A DNA stretch of 64,000 nt from Phoenix dactylifera (Eukaryota > Streptophyta > Magnoliopsida > Arecales > Arecaceae): contig NW_024067676.1 of the NCBI RefSeq assembly GCF_009389715.1, positions 1,617,501-1,681,500 on the forward strand, written 5' to 3'. The translations under genes and the position numbers were made by a program. Below, piece by piece: positions 47,101 through 57,265 of the stretch. The notes under the pieces are model-generated. The model was given only the letters and a program-made list of their open reading frames with translations, ran no database searches and was not told the origin of the DNA. Numbering within the stretch: the stretch's first letter is position 1; every line of letters begins with the position of its first letter.

Positions 47101-48475
47101 ATATTGTGGCTGTACTTCCTCATACCTTTTTGTTTTATTAAGTGATATGACACAGAAAGAGAACAGAATATGTTAAAGAAAAGAAAAGCTAATTGCATGA
47201 ATTCTATATGATTCATTTAATTTTTTATATAGTATTACTACAAGTTCTTCATAAACATAGTAGCTATGTAGTACATATAACTCAGGTTAATATACATAGG
47301 TATAATCATAGACAATAGATGAACTGCTTACTGTATGTCACTCACCTGCTTAGGCATCAAGCAGCTAATAAGCACGAAGGCAGTCGCCTTGCTTGGTACT
47401 CGTATTAGCATAAGGTACCTGTACAACCGCTGATGACAACACCATTTCAGTTCTGCTCTTGTTTTCAAGATCGGGTTTTAATACAAAAGTCTGTTAAAAG
47501 GAAAGGATAAGGCATGGAAAAGGGGGGAAGGTTTTCTATAAAATTCTTTTAAATGTAGCAACAAAACTTAAACTTCATATCCAGAATAACCCTGATAAAA
47601 GACAAATCTTATAACAACTTATGTAAATCATAACTTGAGCAATAGCTTAAATGCAGTCAGAATATAGCAATACAAGATAAAGAAACTAATTTGAAATATT
47701 CCACTAGATTGTAACTTTGTATCATTCTACAATTAGGGTACTGAGATTTCATCATATCACAAAATGTGCTTGATTTATGTTTGTTAGCAACAATGTCTCC
47801 AATGTATTTTATGGGACCCTCTTGATGTGGATAACATATGATGCATCGCAGAGAATCTTGAGCAAGAAATCATGCAACATATCATCTCTCTTCATTTGAT
47901 ATCTATCTTTATTTTGTATTATAGTTTATACAGAACTCTTCCAGTTCATCTAAAGCAATATAATCTTTCTACAGGGACTTTCAGTTGGCAGACTGATCCG
48001 ACCAGAGCCACAGAATTATGATCACCCAGCCACATACACTGGTAGTTAATATTTATTTCTGTCATGCAATATAATTACTTCCCGAGTCTCCCAGACTGAT
48101 GCTTAATCGATTTTGAAACTTCTGACAGATGAATCAGCTGCAGATATGGGTTTCCATCAACTTCCTCAGGACATTTCCAAGGAGCAGGACTTCAGTCAAT
48201 TTCAACAGCTTGCATTCTTCCAAGGAAACGTATCCCCCATGAATGACATTTTAGATGCGCGCTTATTCGGAATTGAGTCATGTACTGGTAGAGTGGATGA
48301 ATACATGCCTGATGATGAGTGCGAGGAAATGGTCTTGGAATATTTGAAAGCTGGTATCCCAACATCTCCTCGGAAGTGGGTTAAGCTGATCGCTGGCTTA
48401 AAATGTGGGCTTTCAATTAGCAAGTACTTGGCTGCAAGGAGGACTGGAATTGTGCATCTTAGTTCCAAACAGTAG
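35147..48475 (+). CDS. CBP60: CBP60-like calmodulin-binding protein, copy B, full length (10 exons, 596 aa)
   Basis: Exons: 35147-35235, 35313-35379, 37556-37605, 41125-41600, 43720-43880, 43974-44189, 45458-45620, 45723-45877, 47975-48041, 48129-48475 (1791 nt). The order of the family is intact: basic N-terminus, core YRLHFRNKLP ... TFTDNSSWTRSQKFRLGVRL, DEVWRLKNI ... HTVQQFLQAF, then FNSIYQLLGAKFDGHYHS and LVDYCKKLAFENP (end of the conserved CBP60 domain), an acidic variable region, and a basic amphipathic helix RKWVKLIAGLKCGLSISKYL at 563-582 followed by AARR, the likely calmodulin-binding site. It lies head-to-tail 2.2 kb downstream of copy A and shares introns with it. The acceptor of exon 4 used in copy A (CACAG) is TATGG here; the next AG, 9 nt on, restores splicing in frame at the cost of three residues. 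Which CBP60 clade it belongs to cannot be decided from sequence alone. Confidence 0.9.
37788..39417 (+). repeat. Two near-identical 390-bp direct repeats in intron 3 of CBP60-B
   Basis: Bases 37788-38176 recur at 39029-39417 with only scattered differences; similarity decays in the last 25 bp. Each copy contains the same AT-rich flank followed by a hAT-like left end (CAAGGTTTAAAGTTTCGGC). Because the flank is copied too, this is a segmental duplication and not two insertions. About 850 bp of unrelated DNA, including a SINE, separates them. Confidence 0.9.
38805..38972 (+). mobile_element. Au-type SINE in intron 3 of CBP60-B
   Basis: A 168-bp tRNA-derived retroposon, flanked by a perfect 11-bp duplication ATGATCATAAT (38794-38804 and 38973-38983). 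Its body follows the plant Au SINE: a tRNA-like head (GACGCAATGATAAG, then TCATAGGTTCAAAAC), then AAGGTTGCATACATCTGACC, TTTAGACCTTACAGTGGCGAG and GTACATTGGGATACCCTTTT with the short T tail of this family. Several substitutions mark it as not very young, although the duplication is intact. Confidence 0.9.
39227..40031. mobile_element. hAT-like non-autonomous element in intron 3 of CBP60-B
   Basis: Left end CAAGGTTTAAAGTTTCGG and inverted right end CAAGGTTTTATAACTCGG, flanked by GATATAAT (39219-39226) and GATACAAT (40032-40039), 7 of 8 alike. The left subterminal region is a palindromic set of GGTTTCGGCC / GGCCAAAACC motifs. Length is 805 bp with no transposase. A second copy of its left end sits at 37986 within the direct duplication. 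Confidence 0.72.
45258..45396 (-). mobile_element. tRNA-derived SINE-like segment, intron 6 of CBP60-B
   Basis: On the minus strand the block starting near 45396 reads GGGTATAGCCTCAGTGATTG (box A-like TRGCYNAGYGG) and, about 30 nt on, GGGGAGGTTCTCCGTTC (weak box B). It ends towards an A-rich stretch. The 7-mer ATTTTCT occurs on both sides and may be a residual target duplication. Copy A lacks this intron, so no empty site is available. Confidence 0.5.
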
Positions 48476-48808
48476 TGCCAAGCAGCTGTCTTGGCACACT
48501 CAGTGCTGGGTCCTGGGAGCTTAGAACAGTATCCAACAGAGGAAGCAAAGAGGATGGAACGATTTATTTTGTAATTGCATAGTATCTGAATGTTAGTAGA
48601 GTGGTAAAGTTGAACATGGTAGTAAGCAGTTTATTGTTATAACATTCTTACTTATGTCAGGTTGTTTCTAATAAAGTGGGTAATTTGGATGATGCCTCTC
48701 TCTTTTGGGGATATTGAGCCGGTCCTTGGTGAGCCAGAGTATAATTTCTAATGCCAATTGACTGAAATATAACACCTGTCTAGGTTCCACCGTTTGTTTG
48801 ATTCCGAG

Positions 48809-49021
48809 TCAAGATGGCAATCGGGTCGGGTTGGATCAAATACAGGTCAGGTTGGATATATGATAAATTAAAAATTTGTCAATTCGAACCTAACCTATTA
48901 ATTAAATGGGTCAAAAAAACATTTCGGAACATGCTCATTCTAGTAAATAGGTAGTCCACTCCGATTTACAATAGATTAAAACAAGTTAAACGGGTTAAAT
49001 GTTTAAGCAATGCCACCCCTA
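48809..49021. mobile_element. hAT-like MITE downstream of CBP60-B
   Basis: 213 bp. The left end TCAAGATGGCAATCGGGTC and the inverted right end TAGGGGTGGCATTGC share ATGGCA/GTGGCA at the same offset. The flanks ATTCCGAG (48801-48808) and ATTCCCAA (49022-49029) agree at 6 of 8 bases. (G)GGGTTGGAT motifs near the left and GGGTTAAAT near the right are typical of the TAGGGGTGGCA hAT MITE type. Confidence 0.7.
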
Positions 49022-49029
49022 ATTCCCAA

Positions 49030-50926
49030 TCCCTTATCTCTAAATCCTATTCATAGTCACGAGTTCAGATCATAATTTGGAATTTGAAAAGAAAATCCAA
49101 AAAAATTCAAAAATAGTTCTGATTACAAAAAATAAAATAAAATATTAAAATTAAAATAATACGACTTTTTAAAATATTTTAAATTTATTTATTTATAAGT
49201 ATAGCCGTATAGGAGAGAGAAAAATAATAAATGACATCAAATAAGGATGCATGGCATCATTAATTTGTAATACAAAAATTTTAAATGAGTCACAAATAAT
49301 TCATGAGTAAAACATAAAATTTATGTATAATCCAAGAATAACTTGGTAGTTCAAACTTGTTTGCCACAGCCATTATGCATGCCTGGAGCTTTGACTTTAC
49401 CAGCATGTTTGCTCGACCTCATGGCTCTCCATAATCCATTGACCGTCCGCTTTTATTCACGACCGGCTATTGATATTAGCCTTCTTATAAACATTGCATC
49501 CGAGCTTCAAACTTTTGCCTTATCATCTTTTTTTGTATTTCTTTATCTATTTCTCTTTTCTTTCTGAAGTGTAAGAATGCAGATAATGAATTAAGTTATG
49601 AATTACTGACACTTCTGGACTGGCCTGAAAGCAAACCAGGAGGGTGAGAGAATCCTCCTCTTTGGCACCGATCAATACCACTATCCATGCAACAAACAGA
49701 AGAAAGTATTTTTGCCATCTACAACGAGGGAACAAGGCCCTCAATCTCTTGTGCCATGGGATAAAAAGAAAGCCTGGAAATCTCTCATCTTTGTCTTATA
49801 AGCCTTACCTTCCACTTGGCACCTTTCCACTAACCGGCCTCTTTCCACCAATGCCACCGGAAACAGGAATCCTCCCTGGCTGGCGCATTGTTTGGCCAGG
49901 CCCATTCGACACTTCTCGAGATGGAGATTGGATGAGGGACGTCCTGGTGCACAGAGGAGGAAAGAAAACCATTAAAACATTATAAGTCCAAGTTAGTTAA
50001 AGACATGCACCTCAAATTTCAAACTGTGGGCAGAGTTAGTTAATTAGTTATTAATTAATGAAAAGATCAAGCTGTGGTTTAAGATGCAAAAACAGCAAGT
50101 CCTTTCATTGTATAAATGAACTTTGAAGTGATAATCAAATCGTTTAAACCTTGCAATCGGAAAAAAAAAAAAAAGGAGCAATATTTTAGGCTGTTCTTAC
50201 AGGAGCAGTTGCCAGTTCATAGCACTGAATACAGTCCAAGGATTCAGATACATGGATTGCTTTCGTCTCTTAAAATGTGCTGGTTCAGATTGAGGATGAT
50301 GTGGTAAAAAAAAAAAGGAATAAGATGAGTAACTCCAAGGAAGCATAATAGCACTAGTGGAGAATCTAGCAGCAGAGAGTTGACTGAGATGGCATGCATA
50401 GTGCAACAAAATCTGAGAAGATTGTATTAAGTAGAGTGGCTCAAATTTCGGTCAATGCATCAAAAGATGGAATGCAGATCTAAACCAGAAATGGGCGGGC
50501 GGAGGTCTTAATTAATTTTTTATCAAATCTGATAGCGTTACTAGTGCAGCACTTGATAAAAAATGCATGGTTAACTAAGGTTACAATGATCTGCATTGTT
50601 GGAGGTAGATCAACAGATTCCATCAAAACAGTCCCTAACAAATAGAAATATCTGCCACCTGAAATAAGCAATTTTTAGGAAGCTCTCTATCTCTGAAAGA
50701 AGTTCTTCTGTACTATCTTGGAGTACAAGCAAAAATCAATAGAATTAGAATTAGATCTAACTTCTTTAGAATGACCAGTTATGCCAATAACAGAATTATG
50801 TTAGGGACAGTTTCAGTTTCATATCAGAAATCAGAAGTTCCAATTTCATATCAGAAATCAGATTCTATCTTATTTATAGTCATTTTGGATTTATAAGTAT
50901 AAAGAAGTAACTTTATCACAAATGGA
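49030..50926. other. Intergenic stretch between CBP60-B and the kinesin gene
   Basis: The two genes converge here, so their 3' UTRs lie at the ends. The middle is AT-rich with A tracts near 50161-50175 and 50307-50319. The open frames around 49343-49985 have no recognisable domain. Confidence 0.5.
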
Positions 50927-53900
50927 TTACCCGACATGCAGACTCTTTATTGGCTTTGTTTGAGGCTTCTTAATCCTTGATCCTACTGCACTGACTGCCG
51001 CAGTAGGTTTCGGAATACTAAACTGCCATAGCATATCTTGTTCTGAAGAATCACTGGCCGCCAAATCCAGATCATCTGAATCATCAGATGCTACAGACTC
51101 AGCCTGATTTCTATGCTGTTCATTGTAAATTCCTGCATCAGGACTAATTTTTTTATAAGAATAAACAGCGGGTTGTGTGTCATCTCCTTCTGAATCTCTT
51201 GGGGAATCTTCAACCCCTATGACAACCTCATGCTTGTTAATTATGACCTTGTCGACCCACTCTCCAGAACTTGTTTCTTTGTCATCCATCTTCTGGATTA
51301 CAGGACAGCTCTCTGGCCATGGAGAAGGATTGGTTTCCATCGATAACTCTTGGATATCATAGTCTGCCTTCTTTTGCATCAGTGCAGAATTGCTCTGGAA
51401 CTAACTCAGATACAGACAGAGGCAAAACAAAGCAAGAACACGATCAGACTGAATATTTGATAGTTGATACTATGTTATACAGAAAAATTTCCACCATAAA
51501 GCTCAATAACTGGTAATATATTAGTTACATGGACATCAATAAAAGCAAATGGTGATATTTAGAAGGAAATAAACAGGAAGTAGGCAGTTTTTTACATTAA
51601 AAAGCACTTACATGAGTCACTGAAAAGATTGCATACCCTACATTGCAAACCATATGCAAACTTCATCGGAAAGTTATCTACTTACTGTTACCTATTTGCA
51701 AGTAAACACTAAGCTAGATAATATGCACAAGAAGTATTGTCAGCGACTCAGCATTAACTAGACAACCTTCTTGACATATTGCTAAGTTGACTGATGGTAC
51801 TATCATTTAGCTGCTACTATCATTTATACGATCAGAGATAACTCTCAAAACAAGGAAGTTTATATGATGTTAGTAACCTTTGTAAAAATGACTACAGTAA
51901 ACGGGCATCCACTTTTTAGCCAGGAGAAATAGTAACCATCATGGATTTTGGACCAAGATCCTGAAATGGCCAGGGAGAATCGTTACATCTTCAGCTCTCT
52001 GAATGGAGATGGTGAAGGAAATTTTCTATGAAAAATCCATAACCAAAATCCATTTCTACATAGAATATTTATTATTTGGGTTAAGTCTTCTTCTTCTTCA
52101 AAAAAAAAAAAAATGCAGATGCACCGAATGCTTAAAAGTTTGTCAAGTCAATTCTATATCATGATTTTTCCTCAAAATGAATCTTGTAGTTGCATCTGCT
52201 GATAGTGTCAGTACAATGTTAAGCACACATAAAGATGAACATTAAGCAGTCCGTTCTGACATAATACTGGAAGTCTACCCTGCATTGCAATTAACATAAA
52301 ATGCAATCATAGAGGATTTATCATCTGATGATTATGCATGAATTACGAAGTCCAAATCACTGATGTAGAGTTACCATTTTAACAGTATGATTACCTCTAT
52401 GTTTCCAACATCCTCCATTGGCTGTCCGAATCTTGGAAATGATGGTGAGCTTGCACCAGACTTCATCCTGTGTATATCAGGGCTGGACATTGTACTTCTT
52501 ACGTGTTCAGTTTCTCCCTCTCTCCTAGCCAATGCTGCCTTAAGACTAGCTATCTGAAACAAAGGGAAGAAAACATTATCATTCAGAAAGGTTACAAAGC
52601 AGTGTAAATAAAACAATGTGCAGGCTGTATCAACCAATGCAGCTCAAGAAATGCAATGAAGGCAAAACCTGCTCTCTGAGTTCTTTGATTTCTCCATTAT
52701 CTTTGTTTTTCTTGGCAGCGCCTAGCTCAACAGTGGCAACCCGCTCAGCAAATTTGAGAGTGCCTATGGTCTCACCAATGGCATCTACCTCTGGGCTTAT
52801 GTGGACAAACATCAGCGTTTTGGCTTGCCCTCCTGAATATTAAAAGATGAAATTTAATCCTGTCGCAACAGCAATACGATAAGATCGTCAGATAAGATCT
52901 AAAATATCTTATCTTACCAAGAGAATCTTGAAGTAATTGTGTGAGTTTGCTATTCCTGTAAGGTACATGTGTGTTCTTTTGGGCAAGGGCAGATATTACA
53001 TCTCCTAATGCTGAAAGAGATTTGTTTATATGTTGTGCCTCCTTCAGCCTGTCTCCTTTGACCTTGGATTTATCTACTCTTTCACTCCCTGCCAAATCAA
53101 CTAGATGCATGCATCCTCGAAGAATGTTCCCAGAGGTCAAGTCTCTTCCTTGAACATGAATGGTGAGGCAACTGCAAATAAATCCATCAGTAATGCATAT
53201 GGAAGAGGAATTGCATCTAATTACTATTTGAACAGGAAACATTAAATTTAAATCCAAACCAGTGAGAGCGACTGCTGCGGTCATTCATGGCTGTTGAACT
53301 CACTGCCCGATTTTTTTGACCAAGATTCATCAATTCGATAACATCAGAAGTTGATGCAACAGGGACCAAATTTGCATCGGGTACATTAAGTCCTTTTTGT
53401 GAGCTGTTACGAATTTCTAATGTTTTTACACATAAAGGAAATCCAGCATGTATGAATTGTGGAGAAGTGAAGTAATTGAACAGCATTATAAAAGGAAGCT
53501 TAGTAAAGCTAAAGCATTTGCTGTTACGTAAATGATATTATACAACATTATTTTAAAAAATAACAACACACAATGCATTTATGTATTAATTAAAATATTT
53601 TTCCTCGTCTTCTTTTAAGAAAAAGGTTTTAAATAAAGAAAATGAGATAGTTCAAAAGGATATCTTCTGTTCCCGCCATCATTTGAAAGGAGATCTCTCA
53701 CTTGCTCATTATATATCTCGATCATCTGAACAGCAATCTCATAACAAAATGTGTCCGTTCTCTGTTCTGAGATATAAAACAGGTCATTTAATGCCCTATA
53801 ATTTACACCAAGAGCTTCCTCAGTAAGTTCTTTAGGTCCGCTCTGCATAACAGAATTAAATCAAATCAGTCTAGATCCATTATGATGCTCAAAGTTTCAT

Positions 53901-56900
53901 ATGGTCAAAATTTTAATGCTTGGGTATGGGTTTTGTCAGTCCTCACCATTGTATACGTTTTTCCTGATCCCGTTTGGCCATATGCAAAAATACAGACATT
54001 GTAACCATCAAGAACTGAACGAATAAGAGGTTGGGTGTCTGAAAAGACCGCTTCTGCATTGATACAAGAAGAGTGTAATGCTCGGTGGTTAAAGTTATAT
54101 TACAGATGACTAAGTAGAAACAAAAAATAGTCTTCAAAAACCTTGAGTTGCAGTTGGGCCAAAAACTTTATTGAAGGTAAAAGTTTTATGCCCTTCTTTG
54201 CAGTTCTTTGCAGGGGTCATGACTGTAATATTTCCATCATCAATACGGCTGAGAGTGCTCATGCTACCAAATTGTCCAGGAAGAAAAGGTCTCACACGGC
54301 AGTAAACCCTAATGTTTCCTAATAAAGGATAAAATAATTTTAGTATAGAAATCCAACTTTTCATAAGAAAATATAAAAGTTCAGAAGCTGCCAATGTCAC
54401 CTTTAAGATCTTGCACTTGATTGTATAATTTTCTGTTTTCCTCGAGAACTTTATGATAACCTAAAGCAGCATGGGCAAGGATCTGCAAACGCTTGCCTAT
54501 TTTGAAAAGAAAAAGAGCCATGACAGTAGCACTAACAATATCTGATGACCAATAAATGCTCAACATAATGTCCAATCTTACCAAGACTGCTAAACTCCTC
54601 AGAGCATTGTGATTTCATGAACTCCATGCCGGCTCTAGTCATGTGAAGGGCATGTTTCAGTTCCTGTAAAAAGCATCATAAAACATCAATATAAATAAAC
54701 AGATCTGATCATCAAAGTTATCTTCAAATAACAATATCATAGCAGATTATACCTGAATCTCTCTTTGTTGTTGATAAACAATTATGTGTCGCTTTTGAAG
54801 CCTCTCATTTAGAGTATCTTCATCCTTCGAGCAGACATGAATTTTATCTACCATATCCATCTAATACAATGAAATTACTATGCATTTAAATTACATCCAC
54901 ATTCATGTTGATCCATATTGATATCTAATATATGATGGAAAAACATTTAAAAAGACACGCTACACTATTGAAAATATTCAAAAAGAGCTTGAAATTGAAT
55001 TATTACATGAAATTGTATTTCCCATACTTAAGCATCAAGTAGCTTTGTGGAATACAGATCCACAACCTACCTTCATTTCACCAGAAGCAGAAGAGACCTC
55101 CATCAAAACATTCATCTCAGAGAAGGAATTATTGTCATCAGTGTTGTCATCAATCAAGCCCTAAGATTAATTACATCAAACCCAATTATCCTTTTCATAA
55201 TTAAGCATCAAGTGGATGCTTTTTTTGAAGTGAAGATCCAATGAGTACCTTTGTTTCATCAGAAGCAGATGAATCCTCTGACAAAACATCCTGTTTGGAG
55301 AGACAATCGTTGGAGATATTATCATCTGCCAGGTCCTTCAAAGTTGTTTTCACCTGTCAAAGTTATGCAGTATCATTATAGATAAATGTGGTTATTGATG
55401 GAGCTCCAATTGTCCTAAAGTATAAAACATATCTTCAATTGAAGTATAAATAAATGAATAACATAAAAATGAAAGTAGGCCTACCATCTCATTTTGGCTT
55501 GCAGTACGACGCTCAAATTCTTTCATGACTTTACTTAACATTGATTCTACAAGCTACAAAAGGGCAAAAGAATTTTTCATCAAAAAAAGAAGCAGCAAAA
55601 GTGTCTTATTTCCTTTGTGTCCAGTGATAATTTCAATCAAATAGCATGACAAGCATATCCTTACCATTGGAACTTCGTCAGGCTTCTTATCTGATAGAAT
55701 AGTGCGGACAAGCATATTCAGAGAATGTGATGTTGTCTGTGAGCCAACAGAGATTGCTTAGCTGAACTGGGTATGAGCAAATTAGTACAATAAATCTAAC
55801 GAGATTCAGCTTACCAACCATTTCAGTTGATTCTATTGAAAAGTCTGCACTTAAGTTCTGCTCCAGTGATAAGCCATCCTGGAATTTGTCACCTGCTTGG
55901 GTCCTAGACAAGGAATACATGAAAGGTTCCGAGTTTTTGCTTACGAAATATTTCCCTGTGCTGGCGGGTTTCAACACTCCACCATATTTCCAGGAAAAAT
56001 TTCTGCCTTTCTGTTTACATTCATGGTAGGACCTAAGAGCCAAGACACTGTTAACTACCCTTGAGCCTTTACCTCCCTGTAATTTCATCCAGAATATAAA
56101 AGAAAACATGAAGATCATGCATGGAGACTAAGTAGGCATGAATTTTTTTCATTTGAAGACAAAAATTTGGCAGATATCTATATACAAAAAAAGGGTCACA
56201 TTTTCATGCAGTTTAAGAATAAACTGGACCCACAAAGCATTACTAAAGAACGCAATGCCATTGACTGGGATGAGAGGGGTGGGGGGAGGAGGTCAGTTAT
56301 CAAGATTTTTTTTTCTTGGAAAAGAAGAAGCTTGTCACTTCTTTAAAGTTCAAAACTAGGATTGAAGTACAACAAATTCTCCTGATTGGCTAACAAGTTC
56401 AAAAACCCACCTTTTGTAGATCAGATGCCTCGAATGTGGGGAGACCCATCTCTTCGAGTGCACAAAGAAAGTTCCTTAAATTTTCAAAGTACTGATATGC
56501 TGACAAAGCTGCTCCATCTGGGAGAACAGCAAAATCTGCAGGAGCTTCTACCACCTGGACATTATAATCATAAGGAGATATAAAACATATCACCAAGGAA
56601 CATCGACAAAAATCGAACAAAAGGGGGGAAAAGAATCATAGCAAGATCTAGTATGCCCCAATCCATTGAACCAACCTTTGGCACTGCACCAGGATGAACC
56701 TTGTTGAGCGCATTGCAAAGAATTATCCCATTTCTCAAACCGATTCTGAATTCCTCCTCGGAAGGCTCTTCTGGTAAATCTTTAGCACCACCAATGACCC
56801 CAACCATCTTCCTCAACCACCCAGCTGCCTCATACCTTCTTGTCGCTGCCATTATAAATTAAAACCAAAGAATTTTATTCCCTTATTCTTCATCAATGAT

Positions 56901-57265
56901 TACTTGGTATTTAAGTTCAGAATTCAAATCTTTGTATTGAAAGAGAGGGAGAGAGAATTATGTCGAGGATGAAATTAAAGAACATAAAGTCGACAGAACT
57001 TCTTATCTTATTACATAGCAAAAATTTCTTGAAAACTTATTTCACTATAATTGACAAAACAGAGCATTGCAAAAGCCAGCCATTGGATCACGAAAACTAG
57101 CCTATTTTTCAAATATTGAAACAAAGAACAAATGTAAATCGACCCACCTGCTTCCTCTTCCTTTCTTGAAGCCAAACTGCTGTCGCTTAGCCTCGAATTA
57201 TGCTGATTCATCACGTTCTCCACCGCCGACGCCACTGATACAGAAAGAATCCCCTCCGACGCCAT
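50927..57265 (-). CDS. KIN14: Kinesin-14 with N-terminal calponin-homology domain (KCH type), 19 exons, 1001 aa
   Basis: Exons, minus strand: 57265-57148, 56845-56676, 56554-56411, 56076-55815, 55756-55665, 55553-55485, 55353-55249, 55160-55071, 54860-54753, 54663-54582, 54496-54401, 54318-54142, 54053-53947, 53842-53664, 53421-53260, 53171-52918, 52832-52669, 52553-52395, 51394-50927 (3006 nt). KCH kinesins are minus-end motors that link microtubules to actin. Visible: CH domain at about 40-155 ([15 protein letters not shown] ... [18 protein letters not shown]), coiled-coil-prone linker, neck [11 protein letters not shown] at 446-456, P-loop GQTGSGKT 530-537, switch I NDRSSRSH 646-653, switch II DLAGSER 679-685, [12 protein letters not shown], then an acidic tail. 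All introns are GT-AG except the one between 53664 and 53421, which is AT-AC. Exons 7 and 8 are tandem duplicates. The start [19 protein letters not shown] matches the family; an in-frame ATG 30 nt upstream is less likely. Confidence 0.94.
53422..53663 (-). other. U12-type AT-AC intron inside the kinesin motor domain
   Basis: On the minus strand the 242-nt intron begins ATATCCTTTT (perfect U12 donor) and ends GTAAAAAC. TTCCTTTAT ends about 10 nt before the 3' splice site and matches the U12 branch consensus except for one base. Only this splice joins NR(R) to [16 protein letters not shown] in phase 2, the expected kinesin-14 sequence. Confidence 0.9.
55028..55353 (-). repeat. Tandem duplication of one exon with flanking intron (kinesin exons 7 and 8)
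   Basis: Exon 7 (55353-55249) encodes a peptide ending [13 protein letters not shown]. Exon 8 (55160-55071) ends [13 protein letters not shown]. Both start with L(A/I)DDN. The following introns also share TTAAGCATCAAGT(A/G)G and GATCCA(A/C) blocks. Both exons have lengths divisible by three (105 and 90 nt), so the duplication lengthens the linker without a frameshift. Confidence 0.8.

Noticed and set aside
53615..53663. Continuous frame past kinesin exon 14 ([11 protein letters not shown])
   Set aside because: It is AT-AC intron; the kinesin sequence resumes with [11 protein letters not shown] at 53421.
55687..55745. CACAG acceptor for kinesin exon 5 ([16 protein letters not shown])
   Set aside because: It gives the wrong frame and an early stop; the CTAAG acceptor upstream (exon start 55756) gives [18 protein letters not shown], the family sequence.
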